Shown piece by piece: positions 31,112-41,470 of a stretch of 64,000 nt of DNA. Position 1 is the first letter of the stretch. The number at the start of each line of letters is the position of its first letter. Under the pieces are notes generated by a model that did not search any database, had not been told where the DNA came from, and saw only the letters and a list, made by a program, of their open reading frames with translations. Position numbers and translations under genes: made by a program. Origin of the DNA: Allobosea sp. (lineage in GTDB: Bacteria > Pseudomonadota > Alphaproteobacteria > Rhizobiales > Beijerinckiaceae); assembly GCF_030695125.1 (NCBI RefSeq), contig NZ_JAUYTP010000016.1, positions 186,001 through 250,000 on the forward strand, in the 5' to 3' direction.

Positions 31112-31127
31112 AGTTCCAAATGGAACT
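31112..31127. promoter_or_regulatory. Probable MarR operator, 16-bp perfect palindrome
   Basis: AGTTCCA-AA-TGGAACT is a perfect inverted repeat, 25 bp upstream of the MarR start codon and about 200 bp before the divergent creatininase gene. TTCCA/TGGAA half-sites with two-base spacing are of the kind bound by MarR dimers. The role is inferred from position and symmetry. Confidence 0.65.
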
Positions 31128-31324
31128 TGACGCTGTCGAGGGGCAGAGTCAAGGATGCAGGCATTGAGGATGATGGAGCAGCGGTCCTCCCGCAATTCGT
31201 TTCTCCACCGAGAGCCGCCTGATCTGGCGGACCGTTTTTCGGCCGAGCGGCGTGTCGAGGAGCCCCGCTGCTCGGCGTTCCATGAGAGCATCGTCGCTCG
31301 CATGTCTTTAGCAAGGATCAGGCC

Positions 31325-32026
31325 GTGCGTGTTGCGCAGATGAACTGGATGCAGATCGAGGCGCAGGCGCAGCGTGACGACCGCTGCGTCCTCCCGCTCG
31401 GCTGCGTCGAGCAGCATGCCTATCTGAGCCTGGCGACGGATGCGATCCTCGCCGAAAAAGTCGCCGATGATGCCGCCGAGCCGCTCGGCCTGCCGGTTTT
31501 CCCGGTTCTGGCCTATGGCATGACCCCGGCCTTCGCCGCCTATCCGGGCACGGTTTCGCTGCGCATGAGCACCTATGTCGCCTTGATGGAGGACATGCTC
31601 GAGGCGTTCTACCGCTCGGGCTTCCGCCGCATCGTGCTGGTCAATGGCCATGGCGGCAACGCGCCGATCATGACGCTGGCGACGGAATGGATGGGCAGGC
31701 GCACCGACGCCAGCGTGCGGCTGCACAATTGGTGGGCAGGGCCGCGCTTTCAGGAGGCGGTCAAGGCCATCGACCCTGCGGCGTCGCACGCGTCATGGAT
31801 GGAGAACTTCCCCTGGACCCGGCTTGAGGGCGTCGCCATGCCCGACGCGGTCAAGCCGCCCTTCAACGCTGCCCTCTACCAGGCCGCCAACCCGACCAAA
31901 AAGCGCGAGATCCTCGGCGACGGCAATTTCCTGGGTCGCTACGAGCGCTCCGACAACGAGATGCTCAGCCTCTGGCAGGTCGGCGTCGAGGAGACGCGCG
32001 CCGCGATGGTGGAGGATTGGCCGTGA
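31325..32026 (+). CDS. Creatininase-family amidohydrolase
   Basis: The 233-aa protein (GTG 31325, AAGGA seven bases upstream; ATG 31340 is possible) shows the creatininase fold: LPLGCVEQHAYLSLATDAIL (metal-binding Glu, His, Asp), YGMTPAFAAYPGTVSLRMST, VLVNGHGGNAPIM (HGGN) and a metal Glu region NFPWTRLEG. The family hydrolyses cyclic amides such as creatinine and formamides such as FAPy. It is the first gene of the plus-strand arm facing the MarR gene. The substrate is presumably the transported compound; true creatininase is only one option. Confidence 0.87.
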   Translation: MRVAQMNWMQIEAQAQRDDRCVLPLGCVEQHAYLSLATDAILAEKVADDAAEPLGLPVFPVLAYGMTPAFAAYPGTVSLRMSTYVALMEDMLEAFYRSGFRRIVLVNGHGGNAPIMTLATEWMGRRTDASVRLHNWWAGPRFQEAVKAIDPAASHASWMENFPWTRLEGVAMPDAVKPPFNAALYQAANPTKKREILGDGNFLGRYERSDNEMLSLWQVGVEETRAAMVEDWP

Positions 32027-32035
32027 GCGCCACGA

Positions 32036-32115
32036 CGTCATTGCGAGCGCAGCGAAGCAATCCAGAAGGGCTTGCGCGACATGCTCCGGATTGCTTCGCT
32101 GCGCTCGCAATGACG
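32036..32115. repeat. Intergenic palindrome, class C
   Basis: Two perfect 28-nt inverted arms (32036-32063 and 32088-32115), containing CATTGCGAGCGCAGCGAAGC, flank a 24-nt loop. It lies between the creatininase stop and the first permease start and would form a very stable transcript hairpin inside the operon. Confidence 0.85.
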
Positions 32116-32147
32116 GTTGGGGCCGGCTCCTCCGTGGCAGTGCGCCC

Positions 32148-33122
32148 ATGCTAGCCCACATCCTCGGCCGTCTGGGGCAGGCGCTCGTCGTCATGCTCGT
32201 GATGTCGGCGCTGGTGTTCGTCGGCGTCTACGCCATCGGCAACCCGATCGACGTGCTGATCGGCCCTGATGTCAGCCAGGACATCCGGCTCGACACGATC
32301 GCGCGCTACGGGCTCGATCAGCCGCTCTATGTCCAGTACTTCACCTTCCTGGGTCGCATCCTGCAGGGGGATTTCGGCCGCTCCTTCGTTTTCGGCATGC
32401 CGGTGCTGGACCTGATCCTGTCGCGCCTGCCGGCAACGCTGGAGCTGACGCTGGCGGCCGTCTGCGGCGCCGCCCTGATCGGCATTCCCGCCGGCATCTA
32501 TGCCGGCTACCGGCCCGACGGGCTCGCAGCCAAGGCGATCATGACGATCTCGATCCTCGGCTTCTCGGTGCCGACCTTCTGGATCGGCCTCGTGCTGATC
32601 ATCGCCTTCGCGGTCGAACTGCAATGGCTGCCGGCCGGCGGGCGCGGCGCGACCCTGCCGCTCTTCGGCGTCGAATGGAGCTTCCTCACCGCCAACGGGC
32701 TGAGCCATCTCCTGCTGCCCGCCGCCAACCTCGCCTTCTTCAAGCTCGCCTTGATGACGCGGCTGGCCCGTGCCGGCACCCGCGAGGCGATGCTGTCGGA
32801 CACGGTCAAGTTCGCCCGCGCCGCCGGCCTGTCCGAATGGACCGTGCTGCGCCGGCATGTGCTGCGGCTGATCGCGATCCCGCTGGTCACCGTGTTCGGG
32901 CTCGAATTCGCCTCGACGCTCGCCTTCGCCGTCGTCACCGAGACGATCTTCTCCTGGCCCGGCATCGGCAAGCTGATCATCGATTCGATCACCTCGCTCG
33001 ATCGGCCGGTGATGGTGGCCTATCTGATGCTCGTCTCCTTCGTCTTCATCATGATCAATTTCCTGGTCGATCTCGCCTATGTCGGGCTCGATCCGCGGCT
33101 GCGCCGGGCGGGCTCGCGATGA
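32148..33122 (+). CDS. ABC transporter permease (DppB/OppB-like)
   Basis: The 324-aa membrane protein starts at ATG 32148 (MLAHILGRLGQALVVMLVMS); a longer open frame from 31824 only shadows the creatininase gene. The N-terminal TM helix is followed by a periplasmic loop with YGLDQPLYVQYFTFLGRILQ and GDFGRSF, then about five further TM segments and the cytoplasmic EAA loop (AREAML..KFARAAGLSEWTVLRRHVLR). This is the typical DppB layout. It pairs with the next permease by a 4-bp ATGA overlap and should carry the ligand of the family 5 binding protein across the inner membrane. Confidence 0.92.
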   Translation: MLAHILGRLGQALVVMLVMSALVFVGVYAIGNPIDVLIGPDVSQDIRLDTIARYGLDQPLYVQYFTFLGRILQGDFGRSFVFGMPVLDLILSRLPATLELTLAAVCGAALIGIPAGIYAGYRPDGLAAKAIMTISILGFSVPTFWIGLVLIIAFAVELQWLPAGGRGATLPLFGVEWSFLTANGLSHLLLPAANLAFFKLALMTRLARAGTREAMLSDTVKFARAAGLSEWTVLRRHVLRLIAIPLVTVFGLEFASTLAFAVVTETIFSWPGIGKLIIDSITSLDRPVMVAYLMLVSFVFIMINFLVDLAYVGLDPRLRRAGSR

Positions 33123-34048
33123 GCCAGCCCTTGTCCAAGCAAGGCTCTTCGCCCGCAAAGTCCTCTTCTGGCAAAGAGATCTCTCCGGTCGCGCGCTTCT
33201 GGGCCGAGTTCCAGGAGAGCAAGGTCGCGGTCGTGGCGCTCGCCGTCGTGGTACTGATGCTCGGCGTCGCGATCTTCGCGCCGCTGGTCGCCCCGCAGAA
33301 CCCCTATGATCTCGCCAATCTCGTCCTGATGGATGCCCGCCGCCCGCCGGGCTTCGTCGGCTCGGCCGGCTACACCCATATTCTGGGCACGGACGCGCAA
33401 GGGAGGGACCTGTTCTCGGCCATCCTCTACGGCCTGCGCATATCCTTGCAGATGGGGCTGATCGCCGGCTCGCTCGCCTTCACCGTCGGCGTCACGCTGG
33501 GGGTCGGCGCCGCCTATCTCGGCGGCCGCTGGGAAGCCTTCATCATGCGCGTCGTCGATCTCCAGCTCGCCTTCCCGGCGATCCTGCTGGCGCTCGTCCT
33601 CTCGGCCCTGCTCGGCCAGGGCAAGATGCAGCTGATCGCGGCGCTGGCCGCCGCGCAATACGCCTATTTCGCCCGCACCGCGCATGGTGCGGCCTCGGCC
33701 GAGCGCGGCAAGGACTATGTCGAGGCGGTGCTCTCCACGCCGCTGCCGGCCTGGCGCGTCGTGCTCAAGCACATCTTCCCGAACTGCCTGCCGCCGCTGA
33801 TCGTGGTCGCGACCGTGCAGGTGGCGAGCGCGATTGCGCTGGAAGCCACGCTCTCCTTCCTCGGCGTCGGCCTGCCCGTGACCGAGCCCTCGCTGGGCAT
33901 GCTGATCTCCAACGGCTTCCAGTACATGCTCTCGGGCCGCTACTGGATCTCGATCTATCCCGGCATCGCCCTGATCGTGCTGATCGTCGCCATCAACCTC
34001 GTCGGCGACCGCATCCGCGACCAGGTCAATCCGAGGCTGAAGCGATGA
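33119..34048 (+). CDS. ABC transporter permease (DppC/OppC-like)
   Basis: The 309-aa permease starts at ATG 33119, overlapping the previous stop by ATGA. An N-terminal cytoplasmic tail of about 40 residues (FWAEFQESKVAVVALAVV onward, OppC N-domain type) precedes TM1. GTDAQGRDLFSAILYGLRIS, LGVGAAYLGG and the EAA loop (HGAASAERGKDYVEA, then HIFPNCLPPLIVVATVQ) follow the DppC pattern. It forms a heterodimer with the preceding DppB-like protein, powered by the fused ATPase downstream. Confidence 0.92.
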   Translation: MSQPLSKQGSSPAKSSSGKEISPVARFWAEFQESKVAVVALAVVVLMLGVAIFAPLVAPQNPYDLANLVLMDARRPPGFVGSAGYTHILGTDAQGRDLFSAILYGLRISLQMGLIAGSLAFTVGVTLGVGAAYLGGRWEAFIMRVVDLQLAFPAILLALVLSALLGQGKMQLIAALAAAQYAYFARTAHGAASAERGKDYVEAVLSTPLPAWRVVLKHIFPNCLPPLIVVATVQVASAIALEATLSFLGVGLPVTEPSLGMLISNGFQYMLSGRYWISIYPGIALIVLIVAINLVGDRIRDQVNPRLKR

Positions 34049-34074
34049 GCGGCTTTCGCCCAGCGCCAAACGCG

Positions 34075-34185
34075 CCGTCGTCCCGGGCGGAGCGAAGCGC
34101 AGACCCGGGACCCATTCCTGAGCATTTGCAGGTGGGGCTCCGGAATGGATCCCGGGTCTCCCTTCGGTCGCCCGGGATGACCCCG
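34075..34185. repeat. Intergenic palindrome, class D (GTCCCGGGC type)
   Basis: Imperfect long inverted repeat built around GTCGTCCCGGGC / ACCCGGGACCCATTCC on the left and GGAATGGATCCCGGGT / CGCCCGGGATGAC on the right. It sits between the DppC-like permease and the ATPase. The same class recurs near 35.9, 42.3 and 55.1 kb. Confidence 0.8.
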
Positions 34186-34208
34186 GTGGTTGGAGGGAGG
34201 AGGAACGG

Positions 34209-35912
34209 ATGACCGACACCCCCCTCCTCGACGTCACCGACCTCGCCACCTTCTTCCACGCCCGCGCCGGCGTGGTGAAGGCGGTCGATGGCGTTTCCTT
34301 CAGCCTGAAGCGCGGCGAGGTCATGGGCCTCGTCGGCGAATCCGGTTCGGGCAAGAGCATCACCGGCTTCTCGATCATCGGCCTGCTCGATCCGCCGGGC
34401 CGCATCGAGCGCGGCTCGGTCAAGCTCGAAGGCCGCGAGCTCGTCGGCCTGCCGCCCGATGAACTGCGCGCCATTCGAGGCAAGGCGATCTCGATGGTCT
34501 TCCAGGACCCGATGATGACGCTGAACCCGATGCTGACCATCGGTGACCAGATCGGCCTGGCGCTCGAGGCGCATGAGAGCGTCACGGGCACTGAGCGCCG
34601 GCAGCGCGCGATTGCGGCACTCGCCCAGGTCCGCATTCCCGACCCAGAGACCAAGGTCGATTTCTACCCGCACCAGTTCTCCGGCGGCATGCGCCAGCGC
34701 GTCGCCATCGCGATTGCGCTGCTGCACCGGCCGCGGCTGATCATCTGCGACGAGCCGACGACGGCGCTCGACGTCTCGATCCAGGCCGAGATCCTCGCCG
34801 AGATGAAGGAACTGGTCGCGCAGCTCGGCACCGCGCTGATCTGGATCAGCCACGACCTCGCCACTGTCGCCTCGATCGCCGACCATGTCTGCGTCATGCG
34901 CTATGGCAAGATCGTCGAGGCGGGACCCGTGCTGCAGGTCCTGACCCGGCCGCAGCACCCCTACACGCAAGGGCTGCTGGATTCGCTGCCCTCCCGCGCC
35001 AAGCCTGGCGCGATGCTGGCCCGTGGGGCGGGCACCGATGCGGCCCCGCCACCGCGCCTGCCGCGTCAGGCGGAGTCGGGCCATCGCCGCGCCGATCTGC
35101 CCTATGTCGTCATCGACACCGTCGGCAAGCGCTTCCAGCGCAAGGCGGGCGTGGTGCGGGTTCTCGCGCAGAAGGCGGGTCTCGCCCGCCCGCTGCCGCT
35201 GGTGCAGGCGGTCGACGCCGTCAGCCTGTCGATCGCGCGCGGCGAGGCGCTGGGGCTGGTCGGCGAATCCGGCAGCGGCAAGTCGACGCTCGGCCGGATG
35301 GTCGCGGGCATCTATGCGCCTGACAGCGGCCATGTCCTGATCGACGGCGAGCCGGTGATGAGCGCGGGTGATCGCCCCCACAAGATCACCACCCGCATCC
35401 AGACGATCTTCCAGGACCCCTTCGCTTCGCTGAACCCGCGCATGCGCATCGGCGACAGCATCGCGGAAGGCCCGCTCGCCCACGGCCTCGTCGGCCGGGC
35501 CGAGGCCGGCACCTATGTCGCGCAATGGCTGGCCGCCGTCGGGCTCGACCCCGCCTTCGCCGGCCGCTACCCGCATCAGTTCTCCGGCGGTCAGCGCCAG
35601 CGCGTCGCGATCGCCCGCGCGCTCGCCATGCAGCCCGACGTCGTCGTCTGCGACGAGCCGGTCGCCTCGCTCGACGTCTCGATCCAGGCGCAGATCATCA
35701 ATCTGCTGCTGCGGCTGCGGCAGGAACTCGGCCTGACGCTGCTCTTCATCTCCCACGACCTCTCGGTCGTCCGCCATCTCTGCGACCGCGTCGCGATCAT
35801 GCATCGCGGCAAGATCGTCGAGAGCGGCCCGGCCGGCGAGGTCTACGACAACCCGCGCGACGCTTACACGAAGAGGCTTCTCGCGGCAGTGCCGGTGCTG
35901 CCGGTGGCGTGA
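34209..35912 (+). CDS. Fused double ATP-binding protein of peptide-type ABC transporter (DppD-DppF)
   Basis: This 567-aa protein holds two complete ABC domains. Domain 1 has Walker A GESGSGKS, signature FSGGMRQRV and Walker B LIICDEPTTALD. Domain 2 (from about residue 295) has Walker A GESGSGKST, signature FSGGQRQRV and Walker B VVVCDEPVASLD. The C-terminal parts carry the oligopeptide-type extension (HPYTQGLLDSLP; DAYTKRLLAAVP). One gene thus supplies both ATPases that DppD and DppF normally provide, as in GsiA. It belongs with the two permeases upstream and the divergent binding protein. Confidence 0.93.
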   Translation: MTDTPLLDVTDLATFFHARAGVVKAVDGVSFSLKRGEVMGLVGESGSGKSITGFSIIGLLDPPGRIERGSVKLEGRELVGLPPDELRAIRGKAISMVFQDPMMTLNPMLTIGDQIGLALEAHESVTGTERRQRAIAALAQVRIPDPETKVDFYPHQFSGGMRQRVAIAIALLHRPRLIICDEPTTALDVSIQAEILAEMKELVAQLGTALIWISHDLATVASIADHVCVMRYGKIVEAGPVLQVLTRPQHPYTQGLLDSLPSRAKPGAMLARGAGTDAAPPPRLPRQAESGHRRADLPYVVIDTVGKRFQRKAGVVRVLAQKAGLARPLPLVQAVDAVSLSIARGEALGLVGESGSGKSTLGRMVAGIYAPDSGHVLIDGEPVMSAGDRPHKITTRIQTIFQDPFASLNPRMRIGDSIAEGPLAHGLVGRAEAGTYVAQWLAAVGLDPAFAGRYPHQFSGGQRQRVAIARALAMQPDVVVCDEPVASLDVSIQAQIINLLLRLRQELGLTLLFISHDLSVVRHLCDRVAIMHRGKIVESGPAGEVYDNPRDAYTKRLLAAVPVLPVA

Positions 35913-35933
35913 GTGTGACGCATTCGTCCATCC

Positions 35934-36044
35934 GCGACGTCGTCCCGGGCAAGCGGCGGCAGCCGCGCCGACCCGGGACCCATGCCTGAACGGTTCCGGC
36001 ATGGGTCCCGGGTCTCCGCTTCGCTACGCCCGGGACGACGTCGC
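35934..36044. repeat. Intergenic palindrome, class D
   Basis: The outer arms 35934-35950 and 36028-36044 are perfect 17-nt inverted copies (GCGACGTCGTCCCGGGC). The inner parts around ACCCGGGACCCATGCC and GGCATGGGTCCCGGGT pair as well. Located between the ATPase and the deacetylase-fold hydrolase. Confidence 0.85.
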
Positions 36045-36073
36045 GCGTAACCGCATGAACAGGAGCCCAACCC

Positions 36074-36973
36074 ATGTCCGAACCCGAACTCCTCCCCTGG
36101 CAGTGGCCGGAAGAGACCTGGCGCGCCAAGGTCGATCGCGTCCGCGCCGGCCGCAACCTGAAGCCGGCAAAGTGGAAGAACGGCGCGCGCTGCGCCGTCG
36201 CGCTGTCCTTCGATGTCGACCACGAGACCAACGAACTGCGCGACGGCGGCAAGTCGGTCGGGCGGCTGTCCTGGGGGCAGTACGGCAACCGCGTCGGCAT
36301 GCCGCGCATTCTCGATCTGATGAAGAAGGAGGACATCCAGGCGACCTTCTTCGTGCCGGCGGTCACCGCATTGCTCTACCCCGACGAGCAGCGCCGGGTG
36401 ATCGCGGAAGGGCATGAGATCGGCCTCCATGGCTGGATCCACGAGGTCAACACGGCGGTCCCGGCCGAGGCTGAGCGCGAACTCCACCTGCGCTCCGCCG
36501 ACACGCTGGAAAAGATCACAGGCGTCCGCCCGGTCGGCATGCGCACACCCTCCTGGGACTTCTCGGAGGTGACGCTGTCGATCGAGCGCGAGCTCGGCCT
36601 GCTCTACGATTCCTCGCTCTTCGCCGATGACGACCCCTATGAAATCGTCGAGAAGGGCGAGCCGACCGGCATGGTCGAGTTGCCGGTCGAGTGGATCCGC
36701 GACGATGCGGTCTATTTCAACATGAACCGCTTCCAGGCGCTGCGGCCCTATACGGCGCCGGAAGTCGTGTTCGACATCTTCCGCCGCGAATTCGACCGCG
36801 CCTATGACGAAGGCGGGCTGTTCCTTTTGACCATGCACCCGCATGTCATCACCTACCGCTCGCGCATCTGGATCCTCGAGAAGCTGATCTCCCACATCAA
36901 GGAGATGCCGGATGTCTGGTTCGCCAGCCATGCCGAGATCGCAGGTTACGTGAAGGCCGAATCGGGAATCTGA
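36074..36973 (+). CDS. Polysaccharide deacetylase-fold hydrolase (PuuE/allantoinase-like)
   Basis: The 299-aa protein has a canonical NodB-fold metal site: ALSFDVDHE (Asp pair), then GLHGWIHE (HxxxH metal motif) and RTPSWDFSE, with a late LTMHPHVITYRSR. The WGQYGNRVGMPRILDLM region is found in the cytoplasmic PuuE group, which includes allantoinases and other amide hydrolases, and not in secreted chitin deacetylases. There is no signal peptide. It is the last gene of the plus-strand arm with creatininase, permeases and ATPase, so a cytoplasmic amide-bond hydrolysis of the imported compound is more likely than cell-wall work. Substrate unknown. Confidence 0.85.
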   Translation: MSEPELLPWQWPEETWRAKVDRVRAGRNLKPAKWKNGARCAVALSFDVDHETNELRDGGKSVGRLSWGQYGNRVGMPRILDLMKKEDIQATFFVPAVTALLYPDEQRRVIAEGHEIGLHGWIHEVNTAVPAEAERELHLRSADTLEKITGVRPVGMRTPSWDFSEVTLSIERELGLLYDSSLFADDDPYEIVEKGEPTGMVELPVEWIRDDAVYFNMNRFQALRPYTAPEVVFDIFRREFDRAYDEGGLFLLTMHPHVITYRSRIWILEKLISHIKEMPDVWFASHAEIAGYVKAESGI

Positions 36974-37089
36974 GCGGTCAAGGCGACGGTCGGGGAGGAA
37001 CAAGGCCGGATTTCCGCCGTTTTTGGTTCAGGAGGGGTTCAGCGCTTTCGGCGCGTTCTCGCTCGCAGTTGAACTGGAAAACGGATCTC

Positions 37090-38955
37090 ATGACGCGCAA
37101 TAAGAACTGGCTACTGGTGGGGACCATGCTCCCGGCGATCGTCCTGGCACAGGGCACGAACGCCGCCCCTACCATTCCGCCCGCCTCGTCCTTCGAGCTC
37201 GCCCAGGCCTCGCCCCCGGCCGATGATCAGCCCGGTCAGCCGCGCCGTGAACGCGCCCCAGGCGTGCCGCGTGCCCCCGGCGGGCCTGCGGCCCCCGGTG
37301 CCGCGCCCAACGCGCCGGCAGGCGCGCCTCCCGCCGTCCAGCGACCCGTCGCTCCCCAGGCGCCCGCGGCGCCGCGTGCTCCCGCGCAGGCCGCTCCCCC
37401 CGCGGATGCGCCGGCTCCCGGCGCGCCCGAGCCCCGGCGCGAGCCGGCCATGCCGCGTCCGGTGCCGCCGATCACCGCTCCGGTAAACCCCGCACCAGGC
37501 GCCCCCGCCGCGCGTCCCGTCCCGATCCCGCCGGCGGATGGCGTTCCCGCGGTGCGTCCGACGCCGCCGCGCCCGTCGGGAGTGGAGCCCAACCGGCCGG
37601 TTGCGCCGACCGCGGCGCCGCCCGCAACGGCGCCGGCGCTCAGGGGACCGGCGACCGCGCCCGGTGTTTCCGCGCCGGCTGCGCCGACCGCAGCCCCGCC
37701 GCAGTCTCCGACGCCGCCGGCACCCCCCGCGGTTCCGCGCGTGGCGCCATCGGCCCCCGCACCTGCCGCACCGGCGCCGTCGGCTGCGCCCGCTCAGCCG
37801 CAGACCGCCCCAGTTCCCCAGACTGCGCCCGCGCCTCAGGCTGCGCCGGGCGCGCCGGCTTCCGGCCGTGCCCCCGGAGCCCCGCCTCCGCCGCGTGACG
37901 GCCAGACCCAGGCCGTGCCGCCGGCTGCGCCGGGTGCGGCTCCCAGCCAGGCTCCCGCAGGCGACCCGCGCCAGGGTCGCCGCGGCGGTGTCGGTCTTGG
38001 TGGCGCAGCCGCGATCGGCCTGGGCGCCGGCGTCGTCGGCGGCATCATGGCCACGCAGGGCGCTGACCGCCTGGAGGATGTGCGCGGTCGCCGCGAGGAG
38101 CGGCGCGAGGGCGACGTCACCATCATCCGCGAACCCGGCCGCACCATCATCCGCGACGATGATCGCACCATTATCCGCCGCGACGAGACGCAGCGTTTCC
38201 GCGATCTCGGCCTCGAGGCCCGCACCGAGCGTCGCGGCGACGAGAACCGCACGGTGTTCGAGCGCGCCGATGGTACGCGTATCGTCACCATCACCGACGA
38301 GAACGGTCGCCTGCTGCGGCGTGCCCGTCTGGACCGCGAGGGCAGGGAGGTCGTGATCATCGACAACACCCGCCGCGACCGGCCGCGCGACCGCTTCTCC
38401 GACGAGATCGTCGTGCTGGAGCGACCGGCGCTGCGCATCCCGCGCGAGCGCTACGTCGTCGATGCCGACCAGGCGGATGAAAGCCTGATCTACGACACCA
38501 TCGTCGCCCCGCCGCTGGGGCCGATCCCGCGCCGCTATACGCTGGACGAGGTCCGCTATTCGCCCGATCTGCGGGCGCAGATGCGCAGCGTCGATATCGA
38601 CACCGTGACCTTCGCGACCGCCTCCTGGGACATCGCGCCCGGTCAGGCGCAGCGGCTCTCGGTCATCGCCGACTCGATCCAGCGCGCGCTGAAGGCCTCG
38701 CCGAACGAGGTCTTCCTCGTCGAGGGGCACACCGATGCGGTCGGCCCCGAGATCGACAATCTGTCGCTGTCGGACCGGCGCGCGCAGTCCGTGGCCGAGA
38801 TCCTGACCCGCGATTTTGGCGTGCCGCCGGAAAACCTGACGACGCAGGGCTATGGCGAGCAGTATCTCAAGGTCGCGACCCAGGATGCCGAGCGCCTGAA
38901 TCGCCGCGTCACGCTGCGGCGGATCACACCCCTTCTGGCGGGGCAGGGCGGCTGA
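37090..38955 (+). CDS. OmpA-family protein with long Pro/Ala-rich region
   Basis: The 621-aa protein starts at ATG 37090 (MTRNKNWLLVGTMLPAIVLA, signal peptide); a TTG at 37069 is the longer option. Residues about 30-300 are extremely rich in Pro and Ala. A short Gly-rich hydrophobic stretch (VGLGGAAAIGLGAGVVGGIM, near 308) is followed by a charged Arg/Asp/Glu region (EREDVTIIREPGRTIIRDDD type repeats). The OmpA peptidoglycan-binding domain is at the C-terminus (VFLVEGHTDAVGPEIDN, LSDRRAQSVAEIL, ATQDAERLNRRVTL). It probably links the envelope to peptidoglycan, with the Pro/Ala part spanning the periplasm. Confidence 0.85.
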   Translation: MTRNKNWLLVGTMLPAIVLAQGTNAAPTIPPASSFELAQASPPADDQPGQPRRERAPGVPRAPGGPAAPGAAPNAPAGAPPAVQRPVAPQAPAAPRAPAQAAPPADAPAPGAPEPRREPAMPRPVPPITAPVNPAPGAPAARPVPIPPADGVPAVRPTPPRPSGVEPNRPVAPTAAPPATAPALRGPATAPGVSAPAAPTAAPPQSPTPPAPPAVPRVAPSAPAPAAPAPSAAPAQPQTAPVPQTAPAPQAAPGAPASGRAPGAPPPPRDGQTQAVPPAAPGAAPSQAPAGDPRQGRRGGVGLGGAAAIGLGAGVVGGIMATQGADRLEDVRGRREERREGDVTIIREPGRTIIRDDDRTIIRRDETQRFRDLGLEARTERRGDENRTVFERADGTRIVTITDENGRLLRRARLDREGREVVIIDNTRRDRPRDRFSDEIVVLERPALRIPRERYVVDADQADESLIYDTIVAPPLGPIPRRYTLDEVRYSPDLRAQMRSVDIDTVTFATASWDIAPGQAQRLSVIADSIQRALKASPNEVFLVEGHTDAVGPEIDNLSLSDRRAQSVAEILTRDFGVPPENLTTQGYGEQYLKVATQDAERLNRRVTLRRITPLLAGQGG

Positions 38956-38989
38956 TCGCCCAGGCAAAACGCTCGATACGGAAGGCCGC

Positions 38990-39015
38990 CGCGAGGCGGC
39001 CTTCCTGCATGGGAA
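38990..39015 (+). terminator. Hairpin after the OmpA-family gene
   Basis: A perfect 11-bp stem (GGAAGGCCGCC / GGCGGCCTTCC) with a GCGA loop lies 34 nt after the stop codon. No U-tract follows, so efficiency as an intrinsic terminator is uncertain. Confidence 0.5.
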
Positions 39016-39091
39016 GACCCGGCTTTCACGGCATCGCGTTCACGAAGGCTCAACATCCCCCGCCTATCACCGATGCGAGGGAGGATCCCCG

Positions 39092-39289
39092 ATGAGCGAT
39101 TCCATGGCCATCGCGCAGACCTTTGCCGCGACGCAGGCGACTGCCACGCAGCAGGCGCTGCAGACCATCATGCTGAGCCAGCAGGCGCAGGCTGATCAGA
39201 GCGTCGTCGCCCTTCTCCAGCAGAGTGCCGAGCAGATGCAGGCCGTTCTCCCTGCGGGACAAGGCCAGGCCGTCGACATCACCGCCTGA
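39092..39289 (+). CDS. YjfB-like small protein (putative motility family)
   Basis: The 65-aa protein MSDSMAIAQTFAATQATATQ... is Ala/Gln-rich and mostly helical, with NP-free repeats of ATQ and a short C-terminal AVDITA. The pattern (short helical start, Q-rich middle, VLP then a terminal VDI) matches the YjfB putative-motility family. A strong ribosome site, GGGAGGATC, precedes the ATG. No flagellar gene is near. Function is unproven even in characterised species. Confidence 0.7.
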   Translation: MSDSMAIAQTFAATQATATQQALQTIMLSQQAQADQSVVALLQQSAEQMQAVLPAGQGQAVDITA

Positions 39290-39330
39290 GGCGGTTGCGC
39301 ATCGCCGCCCACCCGCCTAACCTCGATCGC

Positions 39331-41394
<2,064 letters not shown>

Positions 41395-41470
41395 GGCTGC
41401 CCCGCGGGCGCATGCCGCCCACCAGATGACCCCTTCCGCATCGACCGCGAATCCCGCACAATCGCGGCCG

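Noticed and set aside
34075..36044. Possible CRISPR or tandem repeat because of repeated CCCGGGA motifs
   Set aside because: The units are inverted, variable and between genes, without regular spacers.
37111..38967. 618-aa minus-strand frame opposite the OmpA-family gene
   Set aside because: It is the mirror of a Pro/Ala-rich repeat (giving Arg/Gly runs) and has no start signal or domain.
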